Source: Pleurotus djamor (Eukaryota; Basidiomycota; Agaricomycetes; Agaricales; Pleurotaceae). From it: 64,000 nucleotides of DNA. Positions 1 through 10,367 of this stretch are shown piece after piece (position 1 is the first letter of the stretch; the number at the start of each line of letters is the position of its first letter). The notes beneath the pieces were generated by a model. That model did no database searches, was not told where the DNA came from, and was given only the letters and a program-made list of their open reading frames with translations. The stretch spans positions 1-64,000 of the forward strand of contig JAPEVF010000226.1 in the NCBI GenBank assembly GCA_029747585.1, given 5' to 3'. The position numbers were made by a program, and so were the translations under genes.

Positions 1-1
1 C

Positions 2-97
2 TCGTTCGACGTTGACGAGGACAATGTAATCGTTACTGATTACCGCATGGTGATGGGGCACGTAGTTTTCGACGTCGACAAATGCGCTGCCATGTAA
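2..97 (+). CDS. 3' end of an unidentified gene (partial)
   Basis: An open frame enters from the left edge and stops with TAA at 95-97, giving about 31 residues that end in DVDKCAAM. The tail is acidic and then mildly hydrophobic (VMGHVVF). No family can be named from so short a piece. It is the only coding-looking signal in the first 250 bases. It could also be a chance open frame. Confidence 0.3.
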   Translation, partial: SFDVDEDNVIVTDYRMVMGHVVFDVDKCAAM

Positions 98-269
98 CGA
101 GTTGCTGGAAGTCAGTATGCTGCAGGCGATTGTGAGTGCGCTGCCTTCATCTATCATCATCCCATCTCATTCGCGCCAGTCTCTCCGTTTCCTTTTCTCG
201 AAGGAATGATGTATAATCCAAATGAATAAAGCTGTGCTCACCATCTACCTCCGTCCGAGTGCTCGTGTG

Positions 270-653
270 TTATCCCCTTCCACCTTCTTCGATACCGACG
301 ACCAAGTCATCTACGAATAAGACCACAAGAACGGCGAGACCATGTCCCTCTACCCGTACCAATTCCCAGTGCTTTGTCTCCCGTATCGCTGCGATCAAGA
401 GGGCGTGTATTGGCACGGTCAAGGTCGTCATCAATAAGGCTACGCTCGCCCCAGAACTGATGCACGGACGCAGGGCAGGGGCACGATGATTGATTTTCGG
501 CTCCTCGAACGCGGCGACGACGACAAATGAGAGATACCGTATCATCATATCTGACGGCACCTGTCCATGCTCCGAACCCAAGTTCAAGCCTCGGTCTATT
601 TTCACGTCCAAACCATCTTTGTCTTCGTTTCCTTCATCTGCAAGGCCTCCAAG
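270..653 (-). CDS. possible exon of an unknown protein with two hydrophobic segments
   Basis: A minus-strand frame of about 128 codons runs from a plausible splice acceptor (TTTGTAG on the minus strand, ending at 654) to a stop at 270. It begins with an acidic stretch (DEGNEDKDG) and contains two hydrophobic runs, around SVALLMTTLTVP and GLAVLVVLFVDDLVVG. No upstream exon with a start codon was found. The opposite strand is also partly open, so the coding strand is uncertain and no function is proposed. Confidence 0.2.
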   Translation of the reverse strand, partial: LGGLADEGNEDKDGLDVKIDRGLNLGSEHGQVPSDMMIRYLSFVVVAAFEEPKINHRAPALRPCISSGASVALLMTTLTVPIHALLIAAIRETKHWELVRVEGHGLAVLVVLFVDDLVVGIEEGGRG

Positions 654-1379
654 CTACAAAGGAACGAGCAAGCGCGTACGAAAGGCCATAGCCATAATTG
701 TATGGTGTTGAATTGAACGCGGTGGTCCTCCCTCCTGACTGGGATCGAGCGATACCAAGGTTCAAGATTCCAGCTCGTTATCTTGCAAGTATAAAAGTGT
801 TGTCCAGCCGGCGAAAGACATCAAGGGGTGGGATGTCCAAGATACCACGCGACGGAGAGGGCAAAGGTCTAGGTCAATGGACGACTTATACGCGACTTGA
901 GGAGATGCAGGCTCGAGCGTGTGGATTCACCTCGCTGCCTCCAAGCCCAAACGTCTGTGATCGCTTCCAAGGTACGTCATGTACCCCTCTTGAGCCGCGA
1001 CAACGAAGCATTGACGTATGTCTTGCAGCTGCTATGCCATGACCTTACCCTGGCACCATGGGGCTGGTCCTCGACTGGTGACCCCAAGTGCAGGAACGAA
1101 TTCTCGTCGCGGAGGGTCTGTGGTTAGGGTGGAATGTACAATGCAAAAGACCATAAGAGGACAACAACAATACCAAAAATCTCATCGTGTAAATTCTAAG
1201 TACTTTTCTGGTACTATTTCCTTTCACCCACTTCAGAGAGGATGGACCGATGAGATCGAGGGAGAGCGACAGCGGCACTCACGCCTTCACCTGGCGATCT
1301 GTATAGTAGAGAAGGTTGGCGTAATTTCCAAACGAGCATTTAATGAGCTTGAAATATGTCACTGGTCATCTAGTTTGCG

Positions 1380-1530
1380 ATTCGCGAGCCGAAGACTTGC
1401 TCATCCCCATGTGAAGTTCCAAGAGAGAGACGTTCACCATACCCTTTTCCCAGTGAGTATTCAATGAATCGCGAAATCATGTGTGTTTATCCCGTGTGTG
1501 CACTGGGAGAGTAAGATAGCTTCGACGCCG
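1380..1530. repeat. direct repeat copy 1 (carries the empty insertion site)
   Basis: This block recurs almost identically at 1891-2732, where it is interrupted by the 688 bp inverted-repeat element. Here the sequence reads straight through the insertion point, TCATCCCCATGTGAAG at 1401-1416. Differences between copies are a few substitutions, for example GACGTTCACC here against GACCTTCACC there. The block ends with TTCGACGCCG in both copies. It therefore preserves the pre-insertion state. Confidence 0.9.
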
Positions 1531-1713
1531 TGGCCTTCATCGGAGGCTCGCTCGCCGAGCAGCAGCTTCGACCACAGTGCGGCTTACGAGGCCCAGCTCA
1601 GGTATCGCTTCTTACTGGATCATTGATTGTTCAGTGATTTTCAACGCTGCTTTACTCCCATCAGCAATTTCCCACCCATCAGGCCTCACCACTGACAGCA
1701 GAGCTTATACACC

Positions 1714-1781
1714 CTGACCCCTAGCTCGTCTGCCGAGAAACACACCACTGACCCCTAGCTCGTCCGCCGAGAAACACACCA
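1714..1781. repeat. 34 bp tandem repeat, two units
   Basis: The unit CTGACCCCTAGCTCG...AGAAACACACCA occurs at 1714-1747 and again at 1748-1781 with one substitution (CGTCTGCC against CGTCCGCC). It lies between the two copies of the larger duplicated block. No coding meaning is apparent. Confidence 0.85.
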
Positions 1782-1890
1782 TCTGGTCCAGACATTCGCG
1801 CATGCCCTACGTGTTTCTCTAGTTCTCAATTCCTCAATGTCTTCGCATCTACCATCTGGAACACTCCAGCGTGCGTGGATCGGCGCTCTT

Positions 1891-2732
1891 ATTCGTGAGC
1901 CGACGACTTGCTCATCCCCACACAGCGTACGGTGATTGGAATAACTGAAGATAAACGGGATGTGGTATTGGTACCGAATAAAGCGTGGTTTTTCTGAGGA
2001 AAAACCATTGGTGGCAAAAAAGAAAAACTAATTAGTAAATAAATTATTTACCGAAGGGAATAACTCATGGAATTCGGGTTGTTTATCTTCGTGGGAACTC
2101 AAAGGGAGACTTATCGTTTATCAGTGCGATTAAGTCAGTAAAATCAATTGGATTTCGCCCCGGATATGCCAGTTGGGAAACAATTAGAATTCCAATTGCT
2201 TTATCTTTTTCAAAGAAAATGACATCCCATAATTCCTTTCGATTATCTGGAGATATTCCGGATTTTGGCTGGGATTGGGAATATCTTTGAGGTTATGTCC
2301 AGATAAACGTCTTTCATATCTTAGAATAAAGGAATCGGAATTCTAATTGTTCCCCAACTGGCATATGCACCGGAAATCCAATTGAATTTACTGACTTAAT
2401 TGCACTGATAAACGATAAGTCTCCCTTTAAGTTCCCACGAAAATAAGCAACCCGAATTCCATGAGTTATTCCCTTCGGTAAATAATTTATTTACTAATTA
2501 GTTTTTCTTTTTTGCCACCAATGGTTTTTCCTCAGAAAAACCACGCTTTATTCGGTACCAATACCACATCCCGTTTATCTTCAGTTATTCCAATCGCCGT
2601 ACGCTGTGCCATGTGAAGTTCCAAGAGAGAGACCTTCACCATACCCTTTTCCCAGTGAGTATTCAATGAATCGCGAAATCATGTGTGTTTATCCCGTGTG
2701 TGCACTGGGAGAGTAAGATAGCTTCGACGCCG
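1891..2732. repeat. direct repeat copy 2, interrupted by a fold-back element
   Basis: The left part (1891-1920) matches 1380-1409 and the right part (2612-2732) matches 1410-1530. Between them sits the element at 1921-2608 followed by a duplicated CCA. The duplication of the host sequence therefore predates the insertion, unless the empty copy was made by later repair. Confidence 0.88.
1921..2608. mobile_element. non-autonomous fold-back / long-TIR DNA transposon (MITE-like)
   Basis: The element starts CACAGCGTACGG and ends with its complement CCGTACGCTGTG. The two arms, roughly 1921-2205 and 2325-2608, are inverted copies of each other of about 285 bp with only scattered mismatches. They flank a spacer of about 120 bp. 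A 3 bp target duplication CCA lies at 1918-1920 and 2609-2611, and the empty site with a single CCA survives at 1407-1409. The element is AT-rich and has no coding frame, so it would need a transposase supplied elsewhere. The CACAG end with a 3 bp duplication resembles CACTA-type elements, but this assignment is inference. Confidence 0.9.
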
Positions 2733-3458
2733 ATTAATGACATGTTTTTTCCTAATTGTAAGGTATCTATTGTGGTATAATAATGGGACTATGGGTATAT
2801 GCACACGGGGCGCGAGGGCTAAGACGAATACAAGCGGTGTGATGGGAGGGGTAAGTAGCAAATGAAGACATGCAGAGGGATTCAGGATAGCTATTGAGAT
2901 GCATACGGAGAACTAGGGATACATTATGAGTGAGCCAGAGCAGGAAGGAGCTGAATTGATGCTTGGGAAGTAGAAAAATGAAGGCCTGCAGGGGGAGTTG
3001 GGAGATCTATGCGGGCAACTGTGGTAGAATTTGCGGAAGTCGGTGAAACTGAATCAGTGGCTGAAGAGTTGGATCATGAGAGTGCAGGGTGAGGCGAACT
3101 AGTGCGGCAAGACGACGGTGATAACGAGGCCCCCCTGGTCGTATTTCCATGAAAAGTCTTGCTCCTAAAAGTTAAGTTGGGCCGTATGAATGAGCGCAAG
3201 CGATGTATTATGGGACGGCTCACCTGATAACCCAGAGGGAGAGGGACTAGATAGGAATGGGTGTTCTTTCCACCGTCAGAAGCCAAAATCATCACACCTC
3301 TGGGTATGAATTCACAAGTAGTGGTCTGGGGACGGATGTGAAGATCAAGGCGAAAGGTAAGCTCGCGTCCTCCTCCAGCAACGACCCTTTCACTGATGAT
3401 GTTGGCGCTGTCCTTCGCTTCAGATTCACCGTCCGAAGGGCATGAAACTAATATGCAC
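2733..3458. other. no supported feature
   Basis: Only short overlapping open frames on both strands. None has a convincing start, splice pattern or protein-like composition. It probably belongs to the decayed accessory block. Confidence 0.5.
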
Positions 3459-3965
3459 TTACCTAGAGGCCTTCGACGAAAGCGCCAAAATCGAAAACGG
3501 TGTTGGCCTTGGCATCGTTACGCTTGGGGCATCTCCCGGGCTATTGAACAGACCAAAGGTGAAGCGGAAGTCCGGCAGCGCGACCATCACATTTGTTTCG
3601 GGGATCAGATTGGTGCGTGCAACATAACCTCCTGACCGATCCACACGTCTAGAGGCACTACCCTCACCCAAATTGCTCATTTGAGCCATCGAGGCGTGAG
3701 TATTGACGCGTTCAACGCCATCTCCAGTACTTCTGGCAATACCGTCGTGTCCGAAAGGACCAGCTCCTCAATCCACGTATTTGGAAGAACTACATTCACC
3801 CCTCGCATTGCGACTTCGGTCATCGTGAGCTGGATTGATGACTTGAAACATCGGTAGGTGAGTGTTCGCCCTTTCGCCTTTGTCCCCGGTGGTTNCCCGC
3901 GACATTACTGGGGCCTGCGACATGACTGGGGCCTGCGACATGACTGGGGCCTGCGACTGGCTTTA

Positions 3966-3996
<31 letters not shown>

Positions 3997-4441
3997 CATG
4001 ATGACATCCCGTTTGGCCCCACCATCCGCACTTCTTATAGCAGGATATCGGGTTGCGACTATTTGTAAAGCTGGAAAATGCGGATAAGAGTCATCTACGT
4101 TGGCCGAAATGAGACTGTGACTCACTTTGTATGACGAGATTCTGGCGGAAATACCAATTCTTAACCTGCGTCTACGAGATGCATCAGGACCATTGCCCGC
4201 GATAAGGACGTGTTATGAAGCACACCTTCTTTTCCGAGTCAACATCAATCCCAGCCGCTTCTAATGCCTTCCACAACTTCGTCCACAGGCGTTGGCGGGC
4301 GTCTTCGTGGTCTTTACCAAAAGTACGGATGAAGCGTTCAAAGAATAGTCGTAGGACTCCATATTCAGCGTCAGTGGCCCAAGAGGGAGAGGCTGGGATG
4401 GGGATAAGGCTAATGAGGCTAGCTGGTAATGCTTGGGGCAT
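3459..4441 (-). pseudogene. multi-exon accessory gene or relic with a KVKNWYFRQN motif
   Basis: The minus strand gives a good first exon at 4441-4226, starting MPQALPAS and containing VLRLFFERFIRTFGKDHEDA. A GT-AG intron follows, then a short exon at 4165-4126 continuing KVKNWYFRQN. Further left, an acidic stretch of nine Asp codons and three GPSxVA repeats lies at about 3898-4010, followed by an open frame down to 3459. The W-F-R-Q cluster looks like the end of a helical DNA-binding segment, but no family was recognised. An N at 3895 and stops between pieces mean the full model cannot be confirmed. It may be a pseudogene. Confidence 0.4.
3898..3996. repeat. 18 bp minisatellite plus GTC trinucleotide run
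   Basis: Three units of GACATGACTGGGGCCTGC (with a variant first unit) lie at about 3898-3957, followed by a pure GTC/GAC trinucleotide run near 3967-3995. On the minus strand they encode GPSHVA repeats and a poly-aspartate tract, so they are in-frame coding repeats if the surrounding gene is real. Confidence 0.8.
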
Positions 4442-4747
4442 TGTGGTGGGTGGTGGTAAGAAGGAAGGATGGCACATAAGACCGTGTGCGAGAATTTATA
4501 AACATCTTGACAGGAGCAGTTCAGGAGAACCGTCGTGACCACAAAGTACGGCGGCGCTTCTCAGGAGACAGGGGATAGGGGCGCCCTTCATGTCATCGTC
4601 GGACAAAAAGCTTATTCGGTACATAAACAGCGTTATTAAGAGTGAAGGGGGGTTAGATTCCTGGCAATGCTAGCTGTGCGTCCTCTCCCGTTCAAGAAAC
4701 CAATCGATAGGCTTGAAAAACGTGATTCTCAACGTTCCAACCGGGCC

Positions 4748-5449
4748 TCATTGCGTTTCAAACGCTACGATAAACTGATGTTCTCTCACTGGTCCATTCC
4801 CATGTCGCTTCCACCAACGGCGCTGGAAGATAGATGAGGCCTTGAAACTCGGTATGATAGATGGCGCACTTACCCGTGCAGCTCGGTCAGCTTCAAGATT
4901 CAGCTTGGCTCTCCAATCTTGAGGGAGAACTCGAGTCCCTCCCATTTGCGCCATGGTAAGGTAAATCACCGCGTCGCTTTGAATGTACTGAAGATCGTGA
5001 GTTGGACTCTGAGTGGCCCGTGATGAAAGGACTTAGGCCCACTTACTCTTTTGATGAGGTTGCCCGCGNTTTTGAGGGGTTTTGGGGGGAGGGAATCTGT
5101 CGAATATCACCTTGAAGGTCGCTTCCCAAAAGTCAGCAGCCTCGTCCCCGCGCGTGAGTGGGCTGCTCTCATCTACTTTGAGTAGGTACGGCAACAGGCG
5201 TCGAGTGAAACGTTTCCGGTCCCAATCGTAGGGGTCTTGCATCTCAAGGGGGTGTCGTGGTAGAGGCCGGTCAAGGAGTGTAGGGAGAAGGTTGGCCCCG
5301 TCTCGCAAACGTAGTAACGTCTGCCTCAGTCTCCACTCCAGATCGATGGCGGAAGTCTGACAACTCAAACGTGGGATTACTGCCTTCGAAGTTTGATCCA
5401 CGCTTCCTAAGATGCCGTATGGGGCTTTTCCCAACGTCTGATCACGCAA
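4748..5449 (-). CDS. DRFP / HQ-IVAFE family, copy A (unknown function)
   Basis: Exon-like frames at 5449-5033 and 4969-4748 form one of three paralogues in this window. The first part has RRLLPYLLKVDE...FWEATFKVIFDRFPPP. The second has DWRAKLNLEADRAARV and, after a probable intron, RRWWKRHGNGPVREHQFIVAFE before the stop at 4748. The same order of motifs recurs in the copies at 7.1-7.7 and 10.4-11 kb. An N at 5069 follows the DRFPPP segment and the connecting frame is unclear, so this copy may be broken. The family is not one I recognise. It is globular-looking, without membrane segments or signal peptide. Confidence 0.5.
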
Positions 5450-5547
5450 TTATGCTGAGCACGCCTTTTGAGGGCGATGTGAACGAAGTTCATGGACAAT
5501 TGACTCCAAAATTGGCAAGATGATCACCCAATCCGATTACGTTCCGA

Positions 5548-6463
5548 TTAACTAGCGTCGAGATCACAAATGTGTCTATCAAGATAGTCGCCCATGACGA
5601 CGTTCTTGCAAGCGCGGCATTGAACGAACATTTTCGTGAATTCGGCATAGGATAGCCCGCCCCCACGGAGGTCCCAGATCGAACGCAGGGCACCACCGGC
5701 ATGGGTGTCTCTGCCGTGTTTTCCAAAGTGAGCTAGGGTAGGGCGTACTGGGATAGTGTGTTGTGCTAGGTCTACAAACGTTGTGAGTTCAATCTCAAGC
5801 AACAATTATGGGTTGGCATACCTGGTGTACTCTCCGCCACCACGATGGGGTCTGCCTCAGTGCCTGCCGCACCTCTTTCATGGCATAATATATCTGTAAA
5901 AGACGAGGCGTCACTAGGATACAAGCATCCTGGAGACTTGAGAGTTTTCTACCTGACGTTTCGTCTGGCACTTCGATTGGATCATCCGGAGAGCCGCTGC
6001 CTCCTTCCCTCTGGGGCATCTCAGGATGAGTAACGGCGATGTTCTCCCTTCCTCTATCAGCACGCTGATACTTGAGGGATGAGACCGAAGCTGCTGGGTA
6101 GGGGGGGGGACCTTGGGTACGTACTCCTGAAAGATGGGGGAACCCTGGGTGCGTACTCCTGGGAGTTGGACGGCATTTGTGGATCCTTGGAAAAAATGGA
6201 GATTTGACGACCGCGGTGATTGAAACTGAGTCCCACCGTCAGAGGTCTATTTTATGGCAAGAGGGGACTGACTCACAGAAAAAGGGACATTGCTGACCAC
6301 GGCGCTCGCCGCAGGAAGCGACAGTGTGCCCGTCGAGTGGCGAGCAGGAGTCGGTATACGTATGGATATGGGCTTCCGAGTCATGAAAACACCTAGGCAG
6401 TTCGAAGGAATGACTCTGAGAGTAACGCCATAATCCATCCGGAGGAATGGGCTCTCCGTTCAC
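5548..6463 (-). CDS. putative zinc-binding accessory protein (C-x2-C...H-x3-C end)
   Basis: Minus-strand frames can be read from about 6463 (PITVNGEPIPPDGLWRYS...), through an exon with GSGSPDDPIEVPDETS, to a last exon ending at 5548. The last exon carries FVQCRACKNVV...DRHIC, that is C-x2-C-x11-H-x3-C, a plausible single zinc finger at the C-terminus. A short acidic PDDPIEVPDE stretch precedes it. Exon joins are inferred, not proved. It lies directly upstream of the copy A gene on the same strand. Function unknown; a relic is possible. Confidence 0.35.
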
Positions 6464-7106
6464 CGTGATCGGGCTAGATGATGATGAACGTATGAGAGAG
6501 TGTTGGCAGCTCGAATCACGTACTATGGGATGGGTATGACCTTTGAGACGATTGGTGAGTACGTTAAGAATTCCCCCGGTGCGCGAGGGAGTTCCTTCAC
6601 AAGGGCAGGCCAGGCTGACGATGTAGCGGGCTTGGAAACATCCTGAACCGAAAAGGGGACGCTGGACCTCTGCATCGCTGGGGATTCGGCTGCGCTGGGA
6701 TGCAGTGGTTCAGCGTACGGAATTTTATCCAAGGTGTCCCGAAGCCAGTGAAAAGAGACGGCGCTGTGAGACTTGCGTCGTTACTAGAGCACCTAGACCT
6801 TCGGAACTTTGATCGTCAAAGCCTCGTTGCGACTCGCGTTGATGATTGATATATTGATAGGCGGAGTTGCACGACATCGAAGCTCGCCGAAAGCCATGGG
6901 CCTTCCACGCACCGAACCTGGAACAGTCAAGAAGCGTACCGCAGCTCAATCGATCAAGTAAGCTCGAGCCTCAAGGCCAAAGACCTTTGTCGGTGTCCTC
7001 GGGGGCACTCTGACCGGGATGTGACCATAGGTAGCGACTTTGTCACAAAAGAACCACCGCTTTTGCGCCCGACGATGTGCAAGGCGTAGAAAATGCGTGA
7101 ATACGA
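6464..7106. other. no confidently supported gene
   Basis: Minus-strand open frames at 6523-6732, 6725-6949 and 6946-7131 may be upstream exons of the neighbouring accessory gene or relics. No motif or consistent splicing scheme was found. Confidence 0.4.
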
Positions 7107-7704
7107 TTAATACATCCACGCGTGAACACATTGATAACCGGTCTCAGCGAAAGCGACCCTATACTGGTGGATGCGGGGTTCACCAATTCCACGTTGCAGC
7201 CACATGTCCCTCTGACCAGCTATTCAGAAAATCCAATCGAGGCAGGAGAGGAGCAAAGACCTACCCGTCGCTCACGATCCGCTTCAATGGTCATGTAGTC
7301 CCGCCAGTTCCCCTCACAAGGCCCGATATGCTCGAAGTGATCTTGGATGAGGCACCATGATGCATTCGCAGCGAATTCCTAGCGAGGAAAAAGTGAGCGT
7401 CAGCCAGGTGGGATGACTGCGACGACGGTGGGCTTACGTGTTCCACTGTAAGTCTGATTGCTGACTGCTGACGGCCGTCACGGCGCCTTGGAAGTGGGAA
7501 GCGATCGAGCATACATGCCACCGCAGCCTCAAAGAACGCTCGAATCTCACGTCGCAACTCAGTGGTCCCCACTTCGTATGCGTCATGTGCGTTCCGTAGG
7601 TATGGAATGATGTAAATCGCAAAATTAAGTCGGTTTCGTCTGTCTCTGTCGTGGTATCGACACTGTCGTGAGGGAGGTAGAGGAGTTGGTCTGGCCGTTG
7701 ACAT
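7107..7704 (-). CDS. DRFP / HQ-IVAFE family, copy B (unknown function)
   Basis: The best start is the ATG at 7704 (MSTARPTPLPPSRQ), although the frame is open to 7770. Exon 1 contains RLNFAIYIIPYLRN...REIRAFFEAAVACMLDRFPLP. Exon 2, after an intron ending CGCTAG, reads EFAANASWCLIQDH...NWRDYMTIEADRERR. Exon 3 reads QRDMWLQRGIGEPRIHQYRVAFAE and stops at 7107. All three segments align with copies A and C and the introns fall in matching places. It is the cleanest of the three copies. Its start faces the MPRGRPRLYHT gene across about 160 bp. Confidence 0.6.
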
Positions 7705-7863
7705 CGAGTGGCTGATGGGCGAATGTGGTCTTACTTCCTGGCAGTTTTGGGCAATCTGGAGAAGTCGCAATGGATCGCACCCCTTTCTCTCCTCCTATCC
7801 GATTAGAACGCCGCCGCCCACTAAAAAAATCCAACCAATCTCAGTGCCTTTCGACTCAACACA

Positions 7864-8604
7864 ATGCCTCGCGGTCGTCCCCGTCTGTACCACACCGAAG
7901 AAGAGAAAGTTATCGCTAATCGTGCGAAGAGTACTCGTAGTTATCGGAAGTATGCATCCTACAGTCGACCTGTAGAATTTGGCTGACGTCTACTTCACCG
8001 CTAGGCGTAAGGACCCACTGAATCTTCATAAACCCGTCCGATTCCGGCAGAAGGTAGAACGGTATTGTGCANCCCCCCCATTTGAGCTGCGCCCGTCCTG
8101 AAGCTGTTTTTAGGAAGCTTCAAGGAGTTCTCCCTGGTTCAACGCAAGCAGGTCTCCCTGAGGGGTCCGTTTGGCACGCTTATCGCATTTGCTCCTCAGA
8201 TATTGATGCTTCCGTTCAGCGTTGACCCCACTGATTTGAATGGATGGATGGAGCTACTTAGCGCCACCAGCAAGCAATATGAAGACTACAAGAATGGGAG
8301 TGTTCGTCACTTCGTCGACCAACTCTGTATAAAGTATCTCAACACCACCCGATCTAACCACATTTTCGAGGAAGCCTTATTAGAGATTTGTGGCTTCGAC
8401 AATGTCATTGCTCGTTGCCACAAAAATGTGTTACAACTCGCAGGGGTAGGAGTCGAATTGAAGGCACTTGAGCTCATTCAACGCGGGGTGTGGGAGTGTG
8501 AGGCAGGCTTGGTGGACGCATCGGGGTACGCCATGCTTGGGCACGCCGAATTTACGGAAATGCGGGAGAAAGGAAAACTAACACATCAGTCTTACGCCAA
8601 CTAA
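7864..8604 (+). pseudogene. MPRGRPRLYHT-type protein, frame-disrupted
   Basis: Exon 1 (7864-7949) starts MPRGRPRLYHTEEEK and is strongly basic. A GT-AG intron leads to an exon from 8005 continuing RKDPLNLHKPVRFRQKVERYCA. An N in a C-run at 8072 breaks the frame; another frame then continues PEAVFRKLQGVLPGSTQ to about 8205, and a third carries a clean 130-codon stretch (VDPTDLNGWMELLS...) to the stop at 8604. The MPRGRP start resembles an AT-hook-like basic N-terminus of a repeated basidiomycete family seen by me only as hypothetical proteins. Either two indels have killed it or the assembly is wrong near 8072 and an intron lies near 8200. Confidence 0.5.
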
Positions 8605-8696
8605 GTAGTCGCCAGTAGTCACGCTTATTCAGGGTAGCAGGCAAAGACTCGGTTACGAGATGGACTGGGCATACATGGACGGGTGACTACTTGTAT

Positions 8697-9329
8697 CTAA
8701 AGTCCGTGGTAGGTGAACGATTGACCGGCGACGATGGCCTCCTCGAGGAAAGCGATGGCAGACGCCTGGGTCGCAAATCTGCGGCAGCGCCAAAAGGGGA
8801 CACCAATCACTAGGGGACGCACTACCCCTTCCCTATACGACGTTCAGTACGTGTTCAATTTTGAGGGGACGGAGGTGCTTACCAATCCTGATACACCCCA
8901 ACCTCCCTGCCGACCACGATGCTGTACCAGTGGCCTGGGGCATCGGGTACGTTGACCTCAAAGGTGTTCACGGGCGTGTAATTGTTGTTGTCCGCGGGGG
9001 GGGAGAGCAATCGTTGGGGCAGGGGTGGCGGCAGCAGGAGCGCTGGCGGCTACCGGAACGAGTGGCCCAGCGGGAACTAGGGAGGAGGATCCACCGTTGG
9101 TGGGAGAAGCATCCTGTGTACCAGGGGGCGCCGCGTAGACGATCACGGCGTTCGGGACGCCGCACTGGGCACAGTTGAAAGTGCCAACAGTGGCTAAATC
9201 GAGACAAAATTAATTGTTGGAGGACGCAAATTGGACCAATGACTTACTGGCAACGGGGGGGGCGGCTGGATTGTACCCAAGCCTGGCGAATAGCGTAGCC
9301 AGGTCTGCAGGGGCAATAGGAGCTTGCAT
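8697..9329 (-). CDS. protein with a viroplasmin-like (RNase HI N-terminal type) domain
   Basis: Exon 1 starts MQAPIAPADLATLFARLGY; the next exon has FNCAQCGVPNAVIVYA and an Ala/Pro-rich linker. After it comes GHWYSIVVGREVGVYQDW, an intron, and EGVVRPLVIGVPFWRCRRF...ASAIAFLEEAIVAG before the stop at 8697. The pattern W-Y-x3-VGR-x-GVY-x2-W followed by G-x-x-x-x-x-F-x-T-x-A-x-A is the small fold found at the N-terminus of eukaryotic RNase HI and in viroplasmin-like proteins (Pfam Cauli_VI), known to bind RNA-DNA hybrids or duplexes. No RNase H catalytic domain follows. One extra C in the 8-C run at 8996-9003 shifts the frame between linker and domain and is probably a sequence error or a recent lesion. 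An upstream exon is possible because the frame is open above the ATG. Confidence 0.6.
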
Positions 9330-10367
9330 GATAGATGAAGTAATAGTCGTCGTCGTTGGTGCTGGAAGACTGCTCCTCACTATCAACCCACAGTGGTGTT
9401 ATATATGCCTTGGATTGATGGATATTTGGCCAAGCAGAAGCACGCAAACGTTGACTGACGCACCTACTGGCATGTCTATGAAGTACACGGAGCAGTGTCC
9501 GAGCCTTGCAAGACATCGCTTCTCCACTACATCCCCAGCCTTCCGTTGCCTAACCGAGGCGGAAATTTCAGAAGTAGGTACTATCAAGCGTACCCAGTGA
9601 TCACTTGGATGGTTCAGCTCTTACTGCATCACCGCTTCTTTGCTACATCGAGCACCGGACCATGATTCTTCGTTTTGCCGCTGCCATATCCGAGGCCTCT
9701 TCGACTGAGTCATGGCTCGTCATGGTAAGGTCGTTGAAGTCGGCATTGGATCACGGCGTTGAATCCCCGTGTGGGATTAGAAACCAATCGAAGCCACCCT
9801 CGAATCACGGTTCCCTGTGTCAATAAGCTTCTAATCAGACAAAGTACCGGCCAGACTTTGAGTATCGAGTGAGAATGGCATCGAGCTTAATTGACGCGCT
9901 TCGAGAAAAAGGAGTCACGAAAGAGGTCATCACTCCACGAGGCGGAAAAGAAGGACAAGATCCCACATGAGTCGTGCAAAACGCAGCTCTGGCGCAGTTC
10001 ATGAAGAGAGTCACGCCCTACTTGGCATTCGGGGTGTAATCTCCGAATAGAACAAGTTCCCTTTAACTTAGGAGGGGCCACGGGCCTGGAAAACGTGTGG
10101 ATCGTTGGGCTCCAAAGCTACCGAGGGAAAATTCAGGGTGTACTATTCGGGGGGACTCGGCATCGTCAATGACTCCCGAGTCGCACATCAATGAGTCATG
10201 ACATTTGATGCATATGCCAGCAGAAGTCGATCCATGATAGCAATTCAATGCTCGGATTGGTTCCGAGCTTGAACGATCGATTGATGTCCTGCGTTCCAGC
10301 ACCATTTACTCATTGGGAATCATCTAGGCGTTGTTCAATATGAGGGGAGAAGAGGATGAATTTCTGT
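9330..10367. other. no confidently supported gene
   Basis: Short frames on both strands only. A minus-strand stretch near 9850-10050 could be the tail of a decayed accessory gene, but no start or conserved motif was found. Confidence 0.45.

Noticed and set aside
1921..2608. Assembly artefact (inverted duplication) instead of a transposon
   Set aside because: The arms differ at several scattered positions, the spacer is unique, and a clean 3 bp target duplication with a preserved empty site is present.
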